A DNA stretch of 19,376 nt, from NCBI GenBank assembly GCA_017618435.1, contig JAFZUH010000139.1, forward strand, positions 1 to 19,376. Direction: 5' to 3'. This DNA comes from Bacteroidales bacterium. GTDB taxonomy: Bacteria; Bacteroidota; Bacteroidia; Bacteroidales; WCHB1-69. Of the stretch, positions 1-10,000 are shown piece after piece. The first letter of the stretch is position 1. Every line of letters begins with the position of its first letter. The notes beneath the pieces are model-generated. The model was given only the letters and a program-made list of their open reading frames with translations. It did no database searches and had not been told where the DNA came from. A program made the position numbers and the translations under genes.

Positions 1-647
1 CGGCAAAAACAGATGAAAATGTTTATAGTTTTTGCCAAAACAAACAGTTTTTTTTGAAAAAAGATGGGAAAGTACAGTTGATAAAGACTATCAATGAAAA
101 TTTTCCCTTAAAAGGGAAACACAATGAAGCAAATATTTGTGCCGCCATTGCTGCTTTGTCATGCATTGACGGTGTTGATGTGAACAAAATAGGCAATTGC
201 TTTGATTCGTTTAAGCCATTGCATCATCGCATGGAATTGCTTGGCACTTATGACGGCGTTGTTTTTTATAATGATAGTATTTCTACTATTCCGCAAGCGA
301 GTATTGCCGCCGTAGAAGCCTTGCAAAATGTTGATACGCTTATACTTGGTGGAATGGATAGAGGTATTGACTATCAGATTTTGGCCGATTATTTTGCCCA
401 AAAACATTCTGTCCGTCATTTTATTTTTGTAGGTTTGGCGGGCGAAAGAATGTTTAATCTGTTTACAAACAATCATATTGAAAATTTATATAAAGCAAGT
501 GATTATCATGAAGTTGTGAAAGTTGCCAAACAAGTAACCCAAAAAGGGAAAATATGTTTGCTTTCGCCGGCTGCTCCAAGTTATGACCAATTCAAAAATT
601 TTGAACAAAGAGGAGAGGTGTTTGAAATGTTGATAAAAAAAGAATAG
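1..647 (+). CDS. murD: MurD-type UDP-N-acetylmuramoyl-alanine--glutamate ligase, C-terminal part (5' end outside window)
   Basis: Cytoplasmic Mur ligase that adds glutamate to UDP-MurNAc-L-Ala in peptidoglycan precursor synthesis. The frame is open from base 3 through to the stop at 647, so the TTG at 54 is an internal codon and the real start lies upstream of the window. Visible family motifs are KGKHNEAN (end of the ATP-binding central domain), HHRMELLG (matching the PHRxE motif of MurD), YNDSISTIPQAS (the position of NDSKATN in classical MurD) and, near the end, SPAAPSYDQFKNFEQRG, which is highly characteristic of MurD. The Lys of NDSKATN is replaced by Ile here, a variant that may mark a subfamily (see findings). 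It probably heads or belongs to an operon with the next two genes. Identity as a MurD-family ligase is firm; whether it uses D- or L-glutamate is not settled. Confidence 0.9.
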   Translation, partial: AKTDENVYSFCQNKQFFLKKDGKVQLIKTINENFPLKGKHNEANICAAIAALSCIDGVDVNKIGNCFDSFKPLHHRMELLGTYDGVVFYNDSISTIPQASIAAVEALQNVDTLILGGMDRGIDYQILADYFAQKHSVRHFIFVGLAGERMFNLFTNNHIENLYKASDYHEVVKVAKQVTQKGKICLLSPAAPSYDQFKNFEQRGEVFEMLIKKE

Positions 648-668
648 CATATATTTGATTTTTTGTGT

Positions 669-676
669 TATTTTTG
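669..676 (+). promoter_or_regulatory. Possible Bacteroidota -7 box (TATTTTTG)
   Basis: TATTTTTG followed by CA fits the Bacteroidota -7 consensus TAnnTTTG. It sits about 20 nt before the preferred GTG start at 695, which would leave a very short leader. There is no good TTTG at the expected -33 spacing (about 20 nt upstream), and T-rich DNA matches this motif easily. A second match, TATATTTG, lies at 650-657. Confidence 0.3.
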
Positions 677-694
677 CAAATTATTTCTATTGTT

Positions 695-1468
695 GTGAAC
701 AGAAAAATTGGTAACATATTATTGTTTTTGTTGTTGCTCAACCTGACCGCGTGGGGGCAGGACAAATTTGTTTTGAAAGGCAAAGTTGTGGATATGATAA
801 CGGTGCAAGCGTTGGAGAATGCCTGTATTCACAATATGAGTACAGGGGCGATGGCTTTTTCCGGTCATGAAGGCGATTATGCGATGATGGTGCATTTGCA
901 CGATACTATTGTGATAACAAGAGTTGGCTATGAAATGGCTGTTTTTACGATAGATAAAAACATACAGTCTATCAGAACAAACTGTTATTTGCGGCTTTAT
1001 ATGAAAGCGGTGATGTTGAAACAGGTTGTTGTTTATGCAATGAAGCCCTATCCGTTGTTTATCAAGGATTTGTCCAAGCCTTCCGACAAGGAAAAAATAG
1101 ATGTGGAGGGTGTACAACTTTCTTCGGAAGACAAAGCCCGTTATGCACAAACAAATACAAATGGCAATCTCTTGAAATACACTCCTTTGGCTCATCCTAT
1201 TTCCATGCTGTATGAAAAATTCAGCAGAAAAGCAAAATTGAACAGAACATACTATGAACTTTCAGACAATCAAGATGAAGCACTTAGATTGTCGGAAAAA
1301 TACAATGCTAAAATTGTACAACGTATCACCGGTCTGAAAGATGTGGAAGTTGATGATTTTATGTTCTATTGCTCATTTTCGTATTATACCCTTGCCACAG
1401 CAACGGAAGTGGATATTGAGCAAATGATTTTGAGAAAATTTTATGAGTACAAAAATCTTCCCAAATAA
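695..1468 (+). CDS. Secreted protein with carboxypeptidase-regulatory-like N-terminal domain, function unknown
   Basis: A predicted exported protein of 257 residues. I prefer the GTG at 695 because it gives a compact signal peptide (MNRKIGN, then a Leu/Phe-rich core ending AWG|Q). The upstream GTG at 665 would add ten residues ahead of it and would place the possible -7 box inside the coding region. After cleavage, a segment of about 75 residues (FVLKGKVVD..., then a GDYAM-like turn, HDTIVITRVGYE) follows the pattern of the CarboxypepD_reg-like beta-sandwich seen at the N-terminus of many Bacteroidota surface proteins. The rest, rich in charged residues (KPSDKEK, YEKFSRKAKLNR), matches nothing I recognise. 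It is not a TonB receptor: it is far too short and has no plug or barrel. It starts 47 nt after murD and overlaps miaA by 26 nt, so it is probably co-transcribed with both. Confidence 0.75.
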   Translation: MNRKIGNILLFLLLLNLTAWGQDKFVLKGKVVDMITVQALENACIHNMSTGAMAFSGHEGDYAMMVHLHDTIVITRVGYEMAVFTIDKNIQSIRTNCYLRLYMKAVMLKQVVVYAMKPYPLFIKDLSKPSDKEKIDVEGVQLSSEDKARYAQTNTNGNLLKYTPLAHPISMLYEKFSRKAKLNRTYYELSDNQDEALRLSEKYNAKIVQRITGLKDVEVDDFMFYCSFSYYTLATATEVDIEQMILRKFYEYKNLPK

Positions 1469-2396
1469 ACCTTTGTTGTGCATAGTTGGTCCTACCGCTT
1501 GCGGAAAAACAAAACTGGCGGTTAATGTTGCTGAAAAACTTGACGGCGAGATACTTAGTGCGGATTCACGACAAGTATATCGGGATATGACCATTGGAAC
1601 AGGCAAAGATTTGGGTGATTATCATATCAATGGAAAGACAATTCCTGCCCATTTGATTGATATTGCCAATGCAGGAGAACAATACAATGTTTTTTTGTAT
1701 CAGCAGGATTTTTATCGTGTTTATGATAATGTGCTTCAAAGAGGAAAATTGCCCGTCTGTTGCGGAGGTTCGGGCATGTATGTTGAGGCTATATTAAAAG
1801 CCTATCGTTTGGATTATGTGCCTGAAAATAAAAATTTCAGATTGGAGTTGGAACAAAAATCCCATGAGGAACTTGTGGCGATGTTGTCTGAAATGAAAGT
1901 GCTTCACAATGTGAGCGATACAAAAGACAGGCAACGTTTGGTCAGAGCGATAGAAATTGCCTGCCATTCCCCTCAAGATATGAACAATTATGCCACATAT
2001 AATTTTGATTACCAGATATTTTATATAAACGCCGATAGGGAACAATTGCGGAAGAAAATTGCGGCTCGTTTGAAAGAACGTTTCGGGCAAGGCATGATTG
2101 AAGAGGTGCAAAATTTAATCAATCGGGGGCTTACTATGGAACAATTGAAATATTATGGCTTGGAATATAAGTTTATTGCCCAATATCTCAATCATGAACT
2201 TTCGCTTGATGATATGAAAGAAAAACTTTGCATTGCCATAGGGCAATTTGCCAAAAGACAGCAAACATGGTTTAACCGTATGAAAAAGCAAGGCTTTGAT
2301 ATGATAGAAATTGATATGGACATGTCTTTGGCAGAAAAAACAGATGTTGTCATCTCGCAATGGCAACAATTTTGCCATACTTGCCTTGACAAATAG
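1443..2396 (+). CDS. miaA: tRNA dimethylallyltransferase (MiaA)
   Basis: Transfers the dimethylallyl group from DMAPP to the N6 of A37 in tRNAs reading UNN codons. At 317 residues the length is normal for the family. The P-loop GPTACGKT is at residues 16-23, followed by SADSRQVY (39-46), the substrate-binding region that includes the catalytic Asp. GGSGMYVEA (108-116) matches the family's GGTGLY motif, and DRQRLVRAIEI (162-172) matches the conserved N/D-x-x-R-x-x-RA-E segment. The sequence after DSRQVY reads IGTGKD, where I would expect IGTAKP in well-studied MiaA proteins. Some Bacteroidota encode two MiaA paralogues and this may be one of them. The ATG lies 26 nt inside the preceding gene, implying translational coupling. 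The closing codons (Leu-Asp-Lys-stop) contain one of the TGACAAA repeats noted upstream of pstS. Confidence 0.9.
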   Translation: MSTKIFPNKPLLCIVGPTACGKTKLAVNVAEKLDGEILSADSRQVYRDMTIGTGKDLGDYHINGKTIPAHLIDIANAGEQYNVFLYQQDFYRVYDNVLQRGKLPVCCGGSGMYVEAILKAYRLDYVPENKNFRLELEQKSHEELVAMLSEMKVLHNVSDTKDRQRLVRAIEIACHSPQDMNNYATYNFDYQIFYINADREQLRKKIAARLKERFGQGMIEEVQNLINRGLTMEQLKYYGLEYKFIAQYLNHELSLDDMKEKLCIAIGQFAKRQQTWFNRMKKQGFDMIEIDMDMSLAEKTDVVISQWQQFCHTCLDK

Positions 2397-2500
2397 TATT
2401 TCCTCCCTTGTTTGTCAAATTTAGTTAATATTGAGTGTTTATTGTTTGAATTATGACAAAAATACGTTTAATTTTACATGTTTTTTATGAAAGATGACAA
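2386..2500 (+). promoter_or_regulatory. Cluster of TGACAA repeats upstream of pstS
   Basis: TTGACAAA at 2386-2393 and TTTGTCAA at 2411-2418 form a perfect 8-bp inverted repeat with a 17-nt spacer. TGACAAA recurs at 2454-2460 and TGACAA at 2495-2500. Together they give four copies of one core in 115 nt just before pstS. No T-tract follows the hairpin, so it is not a typical intrinsic terminator. It could be an operator or mRNA structure, or chance in AT-rich DNA. The 164-nt gap between miaA and pstS holds no other gene. Confidence 0.3.
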
Positions 2501-2519
2501 GACCTTGGTTGTTTTTGAT

Positions 2520-2527
2520 TATTTTTG
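2520..2527 (+). promoter_or_regulatory. Possible -7 box (TATTTTTG) for pstS
   Basis: TATTTTTG fits TAnnTTTG and lies 33 nt before the pstS ATG at 2561, a plausible leader length. No clear TTTG was found about 20 nt upstream, so this is a weak call. Confidence 0.35.
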
Positions 2528-2560
2528 TACTTTATTTTAAAAATTTTAAATGTTAAGATT

Positions 2561-3544
2561 ATGAACAGACCAATTAAATTTATTGCATGTTTTACGCTAA
2601 TAGGGAGCATGTGTTTGTCAATGTTGTCATGTGGCAATGCGAATACGAAAAAAGAAGACGATGGAACATTGTCGGGAGAGATTTCTATATCCGGAGCCTT
2701 TGCATTGTATCCGTTGGCAGTAAAATGGGTGGAAGAATTCCAAAAAATGAATCCCAATGTAACGATAGACTTGTCGGCAGGCGGTGCAGGCAAGGGTATG
2801 ACAGACGTGTTGGCCAATGTAGTTGACCTCGGTATGGTTTCGCGTGAGGTGTACCAACCCGAATTGGATAAAGGTGCCGTTCCTTTCGCTGTAGCCAAAG
2901 ATGCCGTTGTCATTACCGTGAATACGGAAAATCCTTTTGCAGAAGAGATGAAAAAACACGGTATTTCCAAAGAAACCGCCTATAAAATTTGGATAACAAA
3001 AGAATATACCACGTGGGGACAGGTGTTGGGAACAAATGACAAAACACCAATACATGTTTATACGCGTTCAGACGCTTGCGGGGCTGCCGAAACTTTCGCT
3101 TTGTGGATGGGTAAAAAACAAGAGGATTTGGAAGGTACGGCTATTTTCGGTGACCCGGGTTTGGCCGATGCCATTCAAAGAGACAAATTGGGAATAGGTT
3201 TTAATAATATCGGTTATGCCTATGATGAAGAAACCCGTCACCCTAATCAGGGATTGTTTATTTTCCCGATAGATGCCGATGCGGACGGGACAATTGGTGC
3301 AGAAGAATATTTTTACGATACCAAAGATGAGTTTATCCAAGCCGTATCGGAAAACAAATATCCTTCTCCTCCTGCCCGTGACCTTTATTTGGTGTCCAAC
3401 GGCGTTCCAACCAATCCGGCTTTGGTGGCTTTTCTTGAATATATCTTGACAGAAGGACAGAAACAGAATGTGCCTGTGGGGTATATCGGTTTGAGTGAAG
3501 AAAAACTGACCAATGGTTTGAACAAATTACATGGGGAAAAATAA
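2561..3544 (+). CDS. PstS-family periplasmic oxyanion-binding lipoprotein (phosphate annotation doubtful)
   Basis: Substrate-binding protein of an ABC importer, 327 residues. The ATG at 2561 is preferred over an in-frame TTG at 2525 because it starts a clean lipoprotein signal peptide with the lipobox MLSC and Cys24 as the lipidated residue. The fold is the two-lobed PBP-like type of PstS: ISISGAFALYPLAVKW (41-56), SAGGAGKGMTDVL (72-84), VDLGMVSRE (88-96) and TRSDACGAAETF (168-179) occupy the positions of the four ligand-contacting segments of PstS. By eye, the usual Ser/Thr ligands are replaced (Thr10 region to Phe/Ala, Ser38 to Ala76, Ser139-Gly-Thr141 to Cys173-Gly-Ala175), while the Arg is kept (Arg169). 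The partner permease and ATPase genes lie 7 kb downstream in an operon with sulfate-assimilation genes. Membership of the PstS superfamily is firm; the ligand is uncertain and may be sulfate. Confidence 0.85.
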   Translation: MNRPIKFIACFTLIGSMCLSMLSCGNANTKKEDDGTLSGEISISGAFALYPLAVKWVEEFQKMNPNVTIDLSAGGAGKGMTDVLANVVDLGMVSREVYQPELDKGAVPFAVAKDAVVITVNTENPFAEEMKKHGISKETAYKIWITKEYTTWGQVLGTNDKTPIHVYTRSDACGAAETFALWMGKKQEDLEGTAIFGDPGLADAIQRDKLGIGFNNIGYAYDEETRHPNQGLFIFPIDADADGTIGAEEYFYDTKDEFIQAVSENKYPSPPARDLYLVSNGVPTNPALVAFLEYILTEGQKQNVPVGYIGLSEEKLTNGLNKLHGEK

Positions 3545-3563
3545 TTTTCCCTATGTTTTTTTT
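3530..3563 (+). terminator. Intrinsic terminator overlapping the end of pstS
   Basis: An 11-bp stem (3530-3540 CATGGGGAAAA pairing with 3545-3555 TTTTCCCTATG, with one G-U pair), a 4-nt ATAA loop, and then eight T residues (3556-3563). The pstS stop codon TAA (3542-3544) is the loop itself. This should end most pstS transcripts right at the coding end and separate pstS expression from the RHS cassette and from pstC. Confidence 0.85.
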
Positions 3564-3576
3564 GATAAAAAAGTTA

Positions 3577-3584
3577 TATCTTTG
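3577..3584 (+). promoter_or_regulatory. Bacteroidota -7 box (TATCTTTG) for the RHS cassette
   Basis: TATCTTTG followed by CA is a close match to the phylum's -7 consensus TAnnTTTG. It lies just after the pstS terminator and 23 nt before the ATG at 3608. The -33 element is weak: TATG at 3552-3555 has the right spacing of 21 nt, whereas the better TTTG at 3561-3564 is too close. The position between a terminator and a new gene makes a promoter likely. Confidence 0.55.
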
Positions 3585-3607
3585 CAGAGATTTGTATATC
3601 TGTTGTC

Positions 3608-4075
3608 ATGAAACGAATCATATTTAGTATAATAATATTATTAATGTTTTTTTCTAAGGGTTATTCTCAAGGGATATTACCTCGTATTTATGAATATGAT
3701 TCGGGGGGGAATAGAATTATAAGAAAAGTAATAGTTTTAAATTCTGCAACCCAAAATAAAGATAGTGTTTTATCGGAATTTGTCACAGAAACAGCAGAAG
3801 AAAACACCTATTATTTATTAGAAAAGATAGATGAAATAAAAACATCGGTATATCCGAATCCTACAATGTCAGTTATTCGGTTGTTGATAGAAGCAGATAG
3901 CTTTGACCATAAAGGTATTGTTGATGTTTATACAACGAATGGGACAGAATTACAACAAAAGCATATCACTAACACCTTAACGGATATAGATTTAAGTTCT
4001 TATCCTAAAGGAATTTATATATTAAGATTACGTATAGGAGAAGAACAACGGGAATGGAAAATAATTAAAGAATGA
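3608..4075 (+). CDS. Small exported protein with T9SS type A C-terminal sorting domain
   Basis: 155 residues in three parts. Residues 1-20 are a Sec signal peptide (KR, then an Ile/Leu/Phe core, cleavage before Gln21). Residues 21-79 form a short linker containing YEYDSGGNRIIRK (28-40), which resembles a single YD/RHS strand. Residues 80-155 are a type IX secretion sorting domain: VYPNP (81-85), VDVYTTNGTEL (105-115), IDLSSYPKGIYILRL (127-141) and the terminal strand WKIIKE. Apart from the sorting domain there is almost no cargo. The stop overlaps the start of the RHS gene by 4 nt (ATGA), so the two are translationally coupled and probably act together. By inference it may help export or anchor the RHS protein through T9SS. 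A run of seven G (3703-3709) lies in codons 32-34. The domain call is strong; the partner role is inference. Confidence 0.88.
   Translation: MKRIIFSIIILLMFFSKGYSQGILPRIYEYDSGGNRIIRKVIVLNSATQNKDSVLSEFVTETAEENTYYLLEKIDEIKTSVYPNPTMSVIRLLIEADSFDHKGIVDVYTTNGTELQQKHITNTLTDIDLSSYPKGIYILRLRIGEEQREWKIIKE
3703..3709 (+). repeat. G7 homopolymer inside the small T9SS gene
   Basis: Seven consecutive G near the 5' end of an otherwise AT-rich coding region (codons Ser32-Gly33-Gly34). A one-base slip would frameshift the protein before its sorting domain, so the run could act as a phase-variable switch. There is no evidence of variation from a single sequence. Confidence 0.5.
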
Positions 4076-7000
4076 GAAAAAGATTGTTTATATTATTTTT
4101 TGCTTTCCTAATGGGTTTATGTCGGGTTCAGGCTCAAGTTATGGGCAGCACAGACATAGATGTTCGTGTAAATGACCAAGGTGGGTTACAATGTGAAATT
4201 CCGTTGCAACTTCCAGAGGGGACTGCTAATATGGCACCCCAACTTTCGTTGTCTTATAATAGCCAAAGCGGGTTAGGGGTCGCGGGTTATGGTTGGCATT
4301 TATCAGGATTGTCTGTAATAAGCAGGGTGCCTAAAACACCATATTTTGAAAATTGTATTTCAGCCGTAACCATAGATACTACGGACAGATTTGCATTAGA
4401 TGGGCAAAGACTTATTGTGTTGAACAAAAAGAAATATGGTTCGGAAGGATGTGTTTATGGTACAGAGGAAGAAACTTATATTAGAGCAGAAAGCCACAAT
4501 TTAGGAGCGACTTATCCGCAATATTTTATAGTAAAGAGAGACGATGGCTCTGTGGCGAAATATTCTTCTTCGGAGGCAAGTTTTAGATTACATTGGTATG
4601 TGGATAGTGTTGCAGACAAGAATGGTAATTATATATCATATCATTATAGGTCTTTTGAAAACAATATTTTAATAGATTCTATTTTATATACGGGGAATGT
4701 GCTTGGAGGAATAAAACCATATAATAGAATTATCTTTGAATATGATATTATACAAAAAGAACTATCACAACTAAAATATGTAGGGAATTTTAGGATAATA
4801 CAGCAAAGTATCTTAAAGTCTATTATCATCAAACATACAGATAAAATAGTAAAGAAATATGTTTTGAACTATAATAGAAGAGATAATTGTTATCCGATGC
4901 TTACTCAAGTTCAAGAATTTGGAGCGGATAATAAATATTTGTCTCCCATTACTTTTGGATATGGAGAGGTTGCTTCCTCTCATCGGAATTGGAGGGGGCA
5001 AAAATCAAAGAATAGCAGTTCAATGCAACAATTATTAAGCGGTTATTTTTTCGATAATGATACGAGTAGTATATTGAGATTGTGGATTTCTAATAATCAG
5101 ATATTATTAAACGATACCAATGAAAAACATGGATTAATGATAGGTCCATGGAAGCATCCATATGGAGGTAACTATACGTCAATAAAATTTAATGCAGTAT
5201 CGTGTGATGTAAATTTGAGCAATACAGATGAAGTTTTGGTGAATGTTGGTATAAGTACAAAAAACAATTCTGTTTATGATACGGGGTATGCATATTGGTG
5301 TAGATATGAGAATAATAAGTTTGTTAGTTATAGTTTACCTCAAAATACGAATCCCGATCAAGTCGTTTTTGCAAATTTTGACGATAATGCTGCATTAGAT
5401 TATGTTTATGTATATGGTGGCACATTGTGGGTTTATTCCAATTTTTGTAATTCACACGGCAGTAATAGTAGAACGAATATACGTATAGGGAATAAAGAAA
5501 AATTAGCAGCGATAGATATAGATGGAGACGGTATCATGGAATTGATGGTAATACATCCCAATAATGGTTGGCGTGTTTATAAGAATAGCCGTTCAATAAA
5601 TATTGATTTTCAGGTAATTGAAACGCCTTCAACCCCTAAATTGTCTTTTGATACCAATTCAAGAGTACATATTTATTTTGGAGATGTAAATGGGGATGGG
5701 ATTACTGATATATTCACGCGTTGTCGAAGAACCATATATATACCTGATTATTCCGTTGATACAACATGGGGTGTTTATTTGGGAACAGGGCAAGGATTCA
5801 CCTCTATGAGTTATGTTGTAGGGGAAATACCCTCAAAATTACCTTCGCCAAATGATGTATATTTTCAATTGATAGATATAAATGGAGATGGGAAAGATGA
5901 TATTGTACAGGTTTCAGAATATACTCCTTCTTCTGTTTCTATTTATTTTACCTTGGGGTTTACTTTAGGAATGGGTCAAAATTATTGTAATTCAATATTT
6001 TATCCATCTATAGTAGCATATCGGCAGAGAAATGTTCCCATATTATTTTCAGATGGAGATAAAGATGGTATAATGGATATAACATGGGTGGAAAACGATG
6101 GCGGTCTTGCAGGTATAACACGAGGAGCCTTTCAACGTTATTTTTTGAAAACAATAACAGATTGTTTATCAAATAGATATATGGTAAATTATGAGACAAA
6201 AAGTGTTAGAAATTCAATGAGTTCCAATATGGCTTGCGGATTAAGAACAAATCTTATTTTAGCAACAACATTGTCAAAGAAGAAAGCGGATGCTCAAGGT
6301 ACGCTATTGTTTCAAAAGCAATATACATATCAATATCCATTTTATGATTATAGCAGGCGGGCATTCTTGGGTTTTGGAAGAATAGTGTGTGATGATAGAG
6401 AACAAAATTATAAGGAAGAAACAGATTATCAATATAATGATACTTATCATCGATTACTATTGGATTCTTATAGAAAATCTGTTTTGCGTGGGGATATTGT
6501 TTTTAACAACAACGAACTATGCAAATATAAATATATTAGCCATATACAGCCGTTTACGAATGGATTATGTAAATTGTTTCAAGATTCTGTGGTGATAATA
6601 AATAATGGTTTGTTGCAAACAATTTGCAATAAAATGGATTACAATACAGGCAGATTGTTAGAGACAAGGACGTCGTGGAATGGAGCGTGGATGGAGCAAA
6701 CGAATTTTCTTTATATACAAATAGCACTTTCAGGTGGTCGGGAACTTACAAAAATTGCTCGGGAAATACATTGCCGGCAAATTGGGAATTCTTCTAATTT
6801 ATTAAAAGATACCACATTTTATTTCTATGACAAAGGAGATTTGATAGAGACAAGAAAATATCAAGATGGTCAAGTTTTTAGAACAAAAACCACTTATCAT
6901 GCCAACATTGGCTTACCGACAGGTACAATTGTTGGCAATACAGGAAGAACAGAGTTTTATGAATATGATTCTTTGTATAGATTTATAACAGTTAAAAAGA

Positions 7001-10000
7001 GAGCATATAATCAAGTTGAGAGATGGACATTTGATCCAAAATTTGGCAAACCATTGACTTATACAGATATAAATAATAATACTACAACTTATACTTACGA
7101 TGGTTTTGGGCGGACAACATCGGTAAATTATCCTGACGGTTCTTCGGAAAAATATGCATACGTTTTAGGAACAAAGTGGGGAGTAAATGATCCGAATATA
7201 AAATATTGTATTTGGAGTCGTAAAAACGGAGAGATATTTTCCACCGCTTATTTTGATGTTGTTGGTAATGAAATTTTAACAAAAAAAGACAATAGTTTTA
7301 TTCAAAAGAAATATGATATAAAAGGGAGATTGATAGCAGAATCAACTCCCTATACCTTGGCGGATACTGTCAAACAATGGACATATTATACGTACAATGT
7401 TATGGATTTGTTGGAAAGCGAAATCGGTCCATACAAGCATTTGCAATATCGTTATCAGTCACAAAATTCTGCTGAAATGGAAACAATTGTTTATGATGCG
7501 TTTCGAAAGGCTTATTCTACAAAACGAGTCAACGGTTTGGGTTATTTACTCGAAAGCAGTTTTGGAACCAATGTGCAACAAAGTGAAAACGTTTTAAGAT
7601 TTTCGTATGCAACCGAGCAAAACCAAGGTCAAACGCTTGTTAATACTATTGTGGAAAATCCAACGGGGAATTATGATACCATAAAAACAGACAGTAGAAA
7701 TAATACATTAGTCACCGTAAGTAAAGATGCGGGGAAGACAATTGCTACATATAATGAATTTGACGAAATAGAAACGTTTACTGATGCCAATGGTAATTTT
7801 TCACAGTATTGTTATGATAGTTTAGGACGTGTTTTGCAAATTGATATTCAAAACGATGAATATCAAGAAACCGTTTGTTATGTGTATGATTCGTTGAATG
7901 TAAAGGGTGTTTTAAGTCAAGAGGACAATGAAAGTACAAGTATTTTATATCAATATGACACTTTGGCTCGTTTGATAAAAAAAACATATCAAACAGAAGA
8001 TAATATATATTCATATTCGTATGCTTATGACAAATACGGCAGAATGAATAAGATGGTTTATCCCAGTGGTTTGGAACTTCAATATGCTTATACCAAATTA
8101 GGTCAGCTACAGGAAATAAAACAAGAAAATACAAGTATTTATAAAGTTTTAGAATGGGATAAAGCCTTATTGAAACCGACTTTGTGCCAAATGGGTGGCA
8201 AGCAGGGAATGGAAATCCAATACGACAAGGCGGGCTTAATTACCTCAAAATTGGCAGGAAAGGCAAAAGAAACATTTTCTTTTAACGGTTTTTTAGGCTC
8301 TGCTGTAGAAGATGTTGTAAGTATTGGAGATATAGGTATAGCCATTTCGGATTTTCAACAAGTGGAAAGTCCGCGAAAAAAATCTGTTGATGTAATATCC
8401 ATGGAAGGAATAACAGTCTCTTTGCCTACAGACTTTTCTTTGGCGAATCATTCTATTTTGCAGAAATTCTATAAATATGATAACGCAGGACGATTGATTG
8501 ATGTCAGTTCAAAGCCTGCACAAAATACTTTTCCGTTTGTATTTGAAGAAACAGATGAATATCAAACTAAAGAATTTTTTGGTTATGATGAATTTGACAG
8601 ATTGAAAAGCAATAGAAGAACAAACATAAAAACACAGCAGTTGTTTCTCCCGCCTTGGGGTACCTTGTATTATAATGAGGCGGTAGAAGACACCTTGTAT
8701 GAGTTTCAGTATGCCCAGACACGTATGACGGGCAATACAGCGGTTGGAGATTTTATTTATGGTAACAATGCTCATGCCATTAGTATGATACAACCGATAA
8801 ATGATACCGTTATAAGTACCAATACATGTGAGATAAATTATAATCTTTTTGACAAAACCCAAACAATAAAAGAGGGAGGCTCGGAATATTATATTGATTA
8901 TTATACAAATAAGCAAAGGTCAAGGAGCAATTTATATCAAAACAATCAATTGATGGAGGAAAAAATCTATTGTGGCAGAGAGTATGAACACAATCTCACG
9001 ACCAACACCCAATACAATTATATTTATGCAAATAATGAGCCGATAGCAGTATATATACAAAATGACAGTAGCAAACTTTATTATTTATATACCAATCACA
9101 ATGGCAGTATAGAGAAAATAACTGATATAGACGGAGGTGTTGTAGATGAGATGACCTATACCCCGTTTGGCCAAAGGCGAATGCCTTCGGATTGGACACG
9201 GAAAGATACGGCAAAACACCTCATAGACCGTGGTTTTACGGGGCAACAGCATTTGGATGAGTTTTCACTTATTAATTTTAACGGCAGAATGTACGACCCA
9301 GTCATTTCACATTTTCTTTCGCCAGACCCCTACGTACAAAAGCCCGATAATCCATTGAATTACAACAGATATGCATATTGTTTGTTTTCTCCTAACCAGT
9401 ATGTGGACCCAAGCGGAGAATTATTTTGGAGACCAGATGAAAATGGTAATTTAGTAGCAGAGAAGGGTGATAATGCTCGGACACTTGCAATATATTTGAA
9501 TACGTCTATAGAAATAGCGAAAAAAATGCTGAAGGAACAAGGTTTCTTTACAGATGATAAAGATAATTTAAAAATTGGCGATATTTTTCAAATAGATTAT
9601 GGAAATGTTTCTACTTTAAAACAAGATTTAAAATTTTGGGGGAACAATATCAGAAAACAAGCTCAATCAGGTATTGCCCAAGATTTATTTACAATATATT
9701 GGACAGGAAAGGGGGATGTAGAATTAAGTAGCCAACAATTTGCGGGAATTTTAATGTATTTAAAAGAAAATAATATCCCTTCACATGCAGGTGAGAAAAT
9801 TGTTTTGAAAGGAACTTCAGGAACGTTATATGATGGGAGTAAGTATAATGTAAATTTTTATGGTAGTGATATCTATGCAAATGCTTTTGGGCGGGCAACA
9901 ATTTATACAAATGAACATAATAATATTGTTGGATTTTATGATAAATATGATTTTAATTCGCAACCATTTGGAACACGAAGTCTAAAAAATGAAATAAAGA

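Noticed and set aside
54..647. TTG at 54 as the start of a complete 197-residue protein
   Set aside because: The frame stays open to the window edge and the protein lacks the N-terminal half of MurD, so it is a cut gene rather than a short one.
3545..3607. Direct repeats or an attachment site at the cassette borders (compared with 10472-10524)
   Set aside because: By eye the two junctions share no convincing repeat, and no integrase or transposase is present.
6955..8700. Repetitive Tyr-Asp-rich coding stretch as a possible DNA repeat array or recombination site
   Set aside because: The repetition is at the protein level (YD repeats) and is explained by the RHS fold; the DNA repeats are too diverged to be an array.
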